From VGBK01 sp043810615 (GTDB taxonomy: Bacteria > Actinomycetota > Acidimicrobiia > Spongiisociales > UBA11373), in NCBI GenBank assembly GCA_043810615.1, contig JBDROA010000111.1, positions 1-19,773 of the forward strand: DNA of 19,773 nucleotides, written 5' to 3'. This document shows positions 18,797 to 19,773 of the stretch, one piece after another; position 1 is the first letter of the stretch; every line of letters begins with the position of its first letter. The translations under genes and the position numbers were made by a program. Under the pieces are notes generated by a model, which saw nothing but the letters and a program-made list of their open reading frames with translations, searched no databases and was not told where the DNA came from.

Positions 18797-19166
18797 GACG
18801 CGGTAGGCCCCGGCCATCAGACCGGCATCACCACCAGCCGCCCAGACTCTCCACGCTGCCGCGCCTCTCCCATTTCGCCGGGGCCGCGCCTCGAGCAACC
18901 TGGCGCCGGCCAGGGCACTCGGCCTACGGCGCCGCAATCCCGACCGGCCCGGTGTGGGCGAGCACGAGCCTCCGTTCTTCGATGGTCCCCTGGAGTGACG
19001 CGCTGTCAGTTGGGAACTCGATGGTGGAGCCTCGGCAGCGCCAGCACGAACTCCAAGCTGGCGAGGTCTTGGCAGGGGCGCCGAAGCCCCTCTGACGCGT
19101 GATCGCCGTCCCATCGGCGGGGGTGACCTCACTCGTCCACCACGAGGCTGAACGCAACGCCCGTGA
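18797..19166. other. Gap without a recognisable gene
   Basis: About 370 bp between the cyclase stop and the paralogue remnant. The longest frame, 77 codons on the minus strand (18924-19157), resembles nothing I know and has no ribosome binding site. The region may be the eroded 5' part of the second cyclase copy, but I could not align it. No RNA gene or strong hairpin noticed. Confidence 0.5.
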
Positions 19167-19381
19167 CGGTCATGTTTCGACAAGGGTGCTGACGGCACGT
19201 ACCTGGTGATCGCCTGGACTCTTCTCCCCTCACCCGAGCCCGGGGCGGTGTACGTGATGGGGCGCGAAGCCCCGGAGGTCGGTTCGGAGACGGCGCTCGC
19301 AGCCCAGGTCGAACAACTCCACAGGGACATCGGCACTGTGGCGGCTATGCGCGACAACCTCGACCTGTGCCTCACGATACC
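19167..19381 (+). pseudogene. Remnant of a second PAS-GGDEF-type cyclase, cut by an ISL3 end
   Basis: From 19191 the translation ADGTYLVIAWTLLPSPEP, then GAVYVMGREAPE, LAAQVEQLHRDIG and MRDNLDLCLT aligns without gaps to residues about 90-153 of the intact cyclase (ADGVYRQVEWSILPARES, GVMYVLGRDTAE, LASEIDRLHHDID, VRDSLDLCVS). The preceding bases, about 19167-19190, read GHVSTRV in another frame, suggesting a frameshift just before the ADG. Coding similarity stops at 19381, where an ISL3-like end begins. No start codon, GAF or GGDEF domain remains, so it is a dead fragment of a paralogous PAS region. Confidence 0.75.
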
Positions 19382-19410
19382 GGCTCATCGGGTTTCAGCG
19401 GGGTGTGAGG
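19382..19410 (+). repeat. ISL3-type element terminus
   Basis: Begins GGCTCATCGGGTTTCAG, resembling ISL3-family ends that start GGCTC. It lies exactly where similarity of the cyclase remnant stops and directly after the stop codon (complement of 19395-19397) of the reversed transposase scrap. So it is the 3' end of an element whose transposase reads on the minus strand. Confidence 0.55.
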
Positions 19411-19552
19411 GTGGCAAGCAGGTCCCAGTTGGGTCTGCCGGCATAGAGCAGTACGCGGATGCGCTAGTGGTGGAACCGGCGGAACCCGAACGCGACCCGC
19501 TTGACCCCTTTGATGGAGACTGCGCGGGAGCGTGGGGAGCGGTTGCTTGATG
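19395..19552 (-). pseudogene. C-terminal scrap of an ISL3-family transposase
   Basis: The minus strand reads SIKGVKRVAFGFRRFHH, then an in-frame TAG (complement of 19464-19466), then RIRVLLYAGRPNWDLLATLTPR and a TGA. ISL3-family DDE transposases end with a very similar IK-x-x-KR-x-(A/G)-FGFR-x-F-x-x-YR-x-R-x-LL stretch, so the TAG most likely replaced a TAC Tyr codon. About 52 codons remain; upstream coding is lost at about 19552, next to the start region of an oppositely oriented ISL3 transposase. Confidence 0.65.
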
Positions 19553-19581
19553 GGTCTGGCTGCAATGCCGGGCTGATGGTC

Positions 19582-19633
19582 GGGGTCCCTCGATACTCGG
19601 TGTGAAGCGAACCACGCCGAGAGGAGGGACCCC
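19582..19633 (+). promoter_or_regulatory. Long inverted repeat sequestering the transposase ribosome binding site
   Basis: GGGGTCCCTC (19582-19591) pairs perfectly with GAGGGACCCC (19624-19633), and an inner CTCGG (19596-19600) pairs with CCGAG (19617-19621). The only Shine-Dalgarno-like sequence, GAGGAGGG (19621-19628), lies within the right arm, and the ATG follows one base after the stem. Transcripts entering from outside would fold and hide the site, limiting translation, as known for some other insertion sequences. Confidence 0.6.
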
Positions 19634-19634
19634 G

Positions 19635-19773
19635 ATGGTCCTGGATGCTATGACCGTTCGCCTGCACTTGCAGAGGTTGCGGGTGGTGCAGGTGCTGGCG
19701 GATCTGCCGGAGCGGCTGGAGGTTGAGGTGGAGGACGCGCGGCGGGTGGTGCGCTGCCCGCATTGCGGGTTCC
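19635..19773 (+). CDS. ISL3-family transposase, N-terminal part (runs off window)
   Basis: ATG 19635 opens a frame that stays open to the right edge (46 codons). It reads TVRLHLQRLRVVQVLADLPE, then LEVEVEDARRVVRCPHCGF. The CPHCG knuckle is the first half of the zinc ribbon found at the N-terminus of ISL3 transposases, which bind the element ends. The DDE catalytic domain would lie beyond the window, so whether this copy is intact cannot be judged. Confidence 0.75.
   Translation, partial: MVLDAMTVRLHLQRLRVVQVLADLPERLEVEVEDARRVVRCPHCGF

Larger units (their letters stand above)
19553..19773 (+). mobile_element. 5' part of an ISL3-family element (continues past window)
   Basis: Contains the leader and first 46 codons of an ISL3 transposase on the plus strand. 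The exact left end is uncertain; TTGATGGGTCTGGCTGC near 19549-19565 weakly resembles the GGCTCATCGGGTTTCAG end, so the boundary is approximate. Confidence 0.5.

Noticed and set aside
18924..19157. 77-codon minus-strand frame as a possible small gene
   Set aside because: No ribosome binding site, promoter or recognisable similarity; left as an unassigned gap.
17525..19375. 616-codon minus-strand open frame
   Set aside because: Antisense to the diguanylate cyclase and its remnant; no recognisable domain.

Overview
The window is high-GC (about 70% by eye), densely coding, with many GTG/TTG starts and several genes whose start codon lies 6-9 nt after a TANNNT -10 box, i.e. probable leaderless transcripts. 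With the protein families present (BTAD/SARP regulator, fused branched-chain E1, Glu/Leu/Phe/Val-type dehydrogenase, actinobacterial-looking protein of unknown function, ISL3 and IS256 elements) this points to an actinobacterium, perhaps a non-model lineage such as Acidimicrobiia. The class-level guess is weak.

Layout. 1-3625 (minus): most of a very large SARP/AfsR-like regulator (winged helix + BTAD + AAA ATPase + TPR), running off the left edge. 3755-5429 (plus): a small GNAT acetyltransferase, a rho-independent-like hairpin, and an MFS transporter. 5563-10151 (plus): pyruvate:ferredoxin/flavodoxin oxidoreductase (nifJ), overlapping by 4 nt a dihydroorotate-dehydrogenase-like flavoprotein that lacks the usual catalytic motif. 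10268-11134 (minus): a 288-aa protein with an N-terminal GNAT domain. 11380-14568 (minus): a two-gene operon of leucine dehydrogenase followed by a fused E1 alpha-beta 2-oxoacid dehydrogenase. 14677-15897 (plus): a conserved protein of unknown function and a small zinc-ribbon membrane protein.

The right end (about 15944 onward) is mobile-element territory. It holds an IS256-family element whose transposase carries a frameshift and a lost catalytic aspartate, an intact PAS-GAF-GGDEF diguanylate cyclase, the decayed PAS fragment of a second copy of that cyclase cut off by an ISL3-type end, a reversed 3' scrap of an ISL3 transposase, and the start of another ISL3 transposase whose ribosome binding site sits inside a strong hairpin.

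Functionally, the middle of the window is central carbon and amino-acid catabolism. NifJ interconverts pyruvate and acetyl-CoA with a low-potential carrier. Leucine dehydrogenase deaminates branched-chain amino acids to 2-oxoacids, and the E1 fusion starts their oxidative decarboxylation (no E2 or E3 is present here). I found no tRNA, rRNA, CRISPR array, phage or recognisable defence cassette, and nothing that compels the label of a new system. The most unusual observations are the NifJ-linked DHOD-like protein without its catalytic motif, the cysteine-rich sensor region of the cyclase, and the layered decay at the right end.
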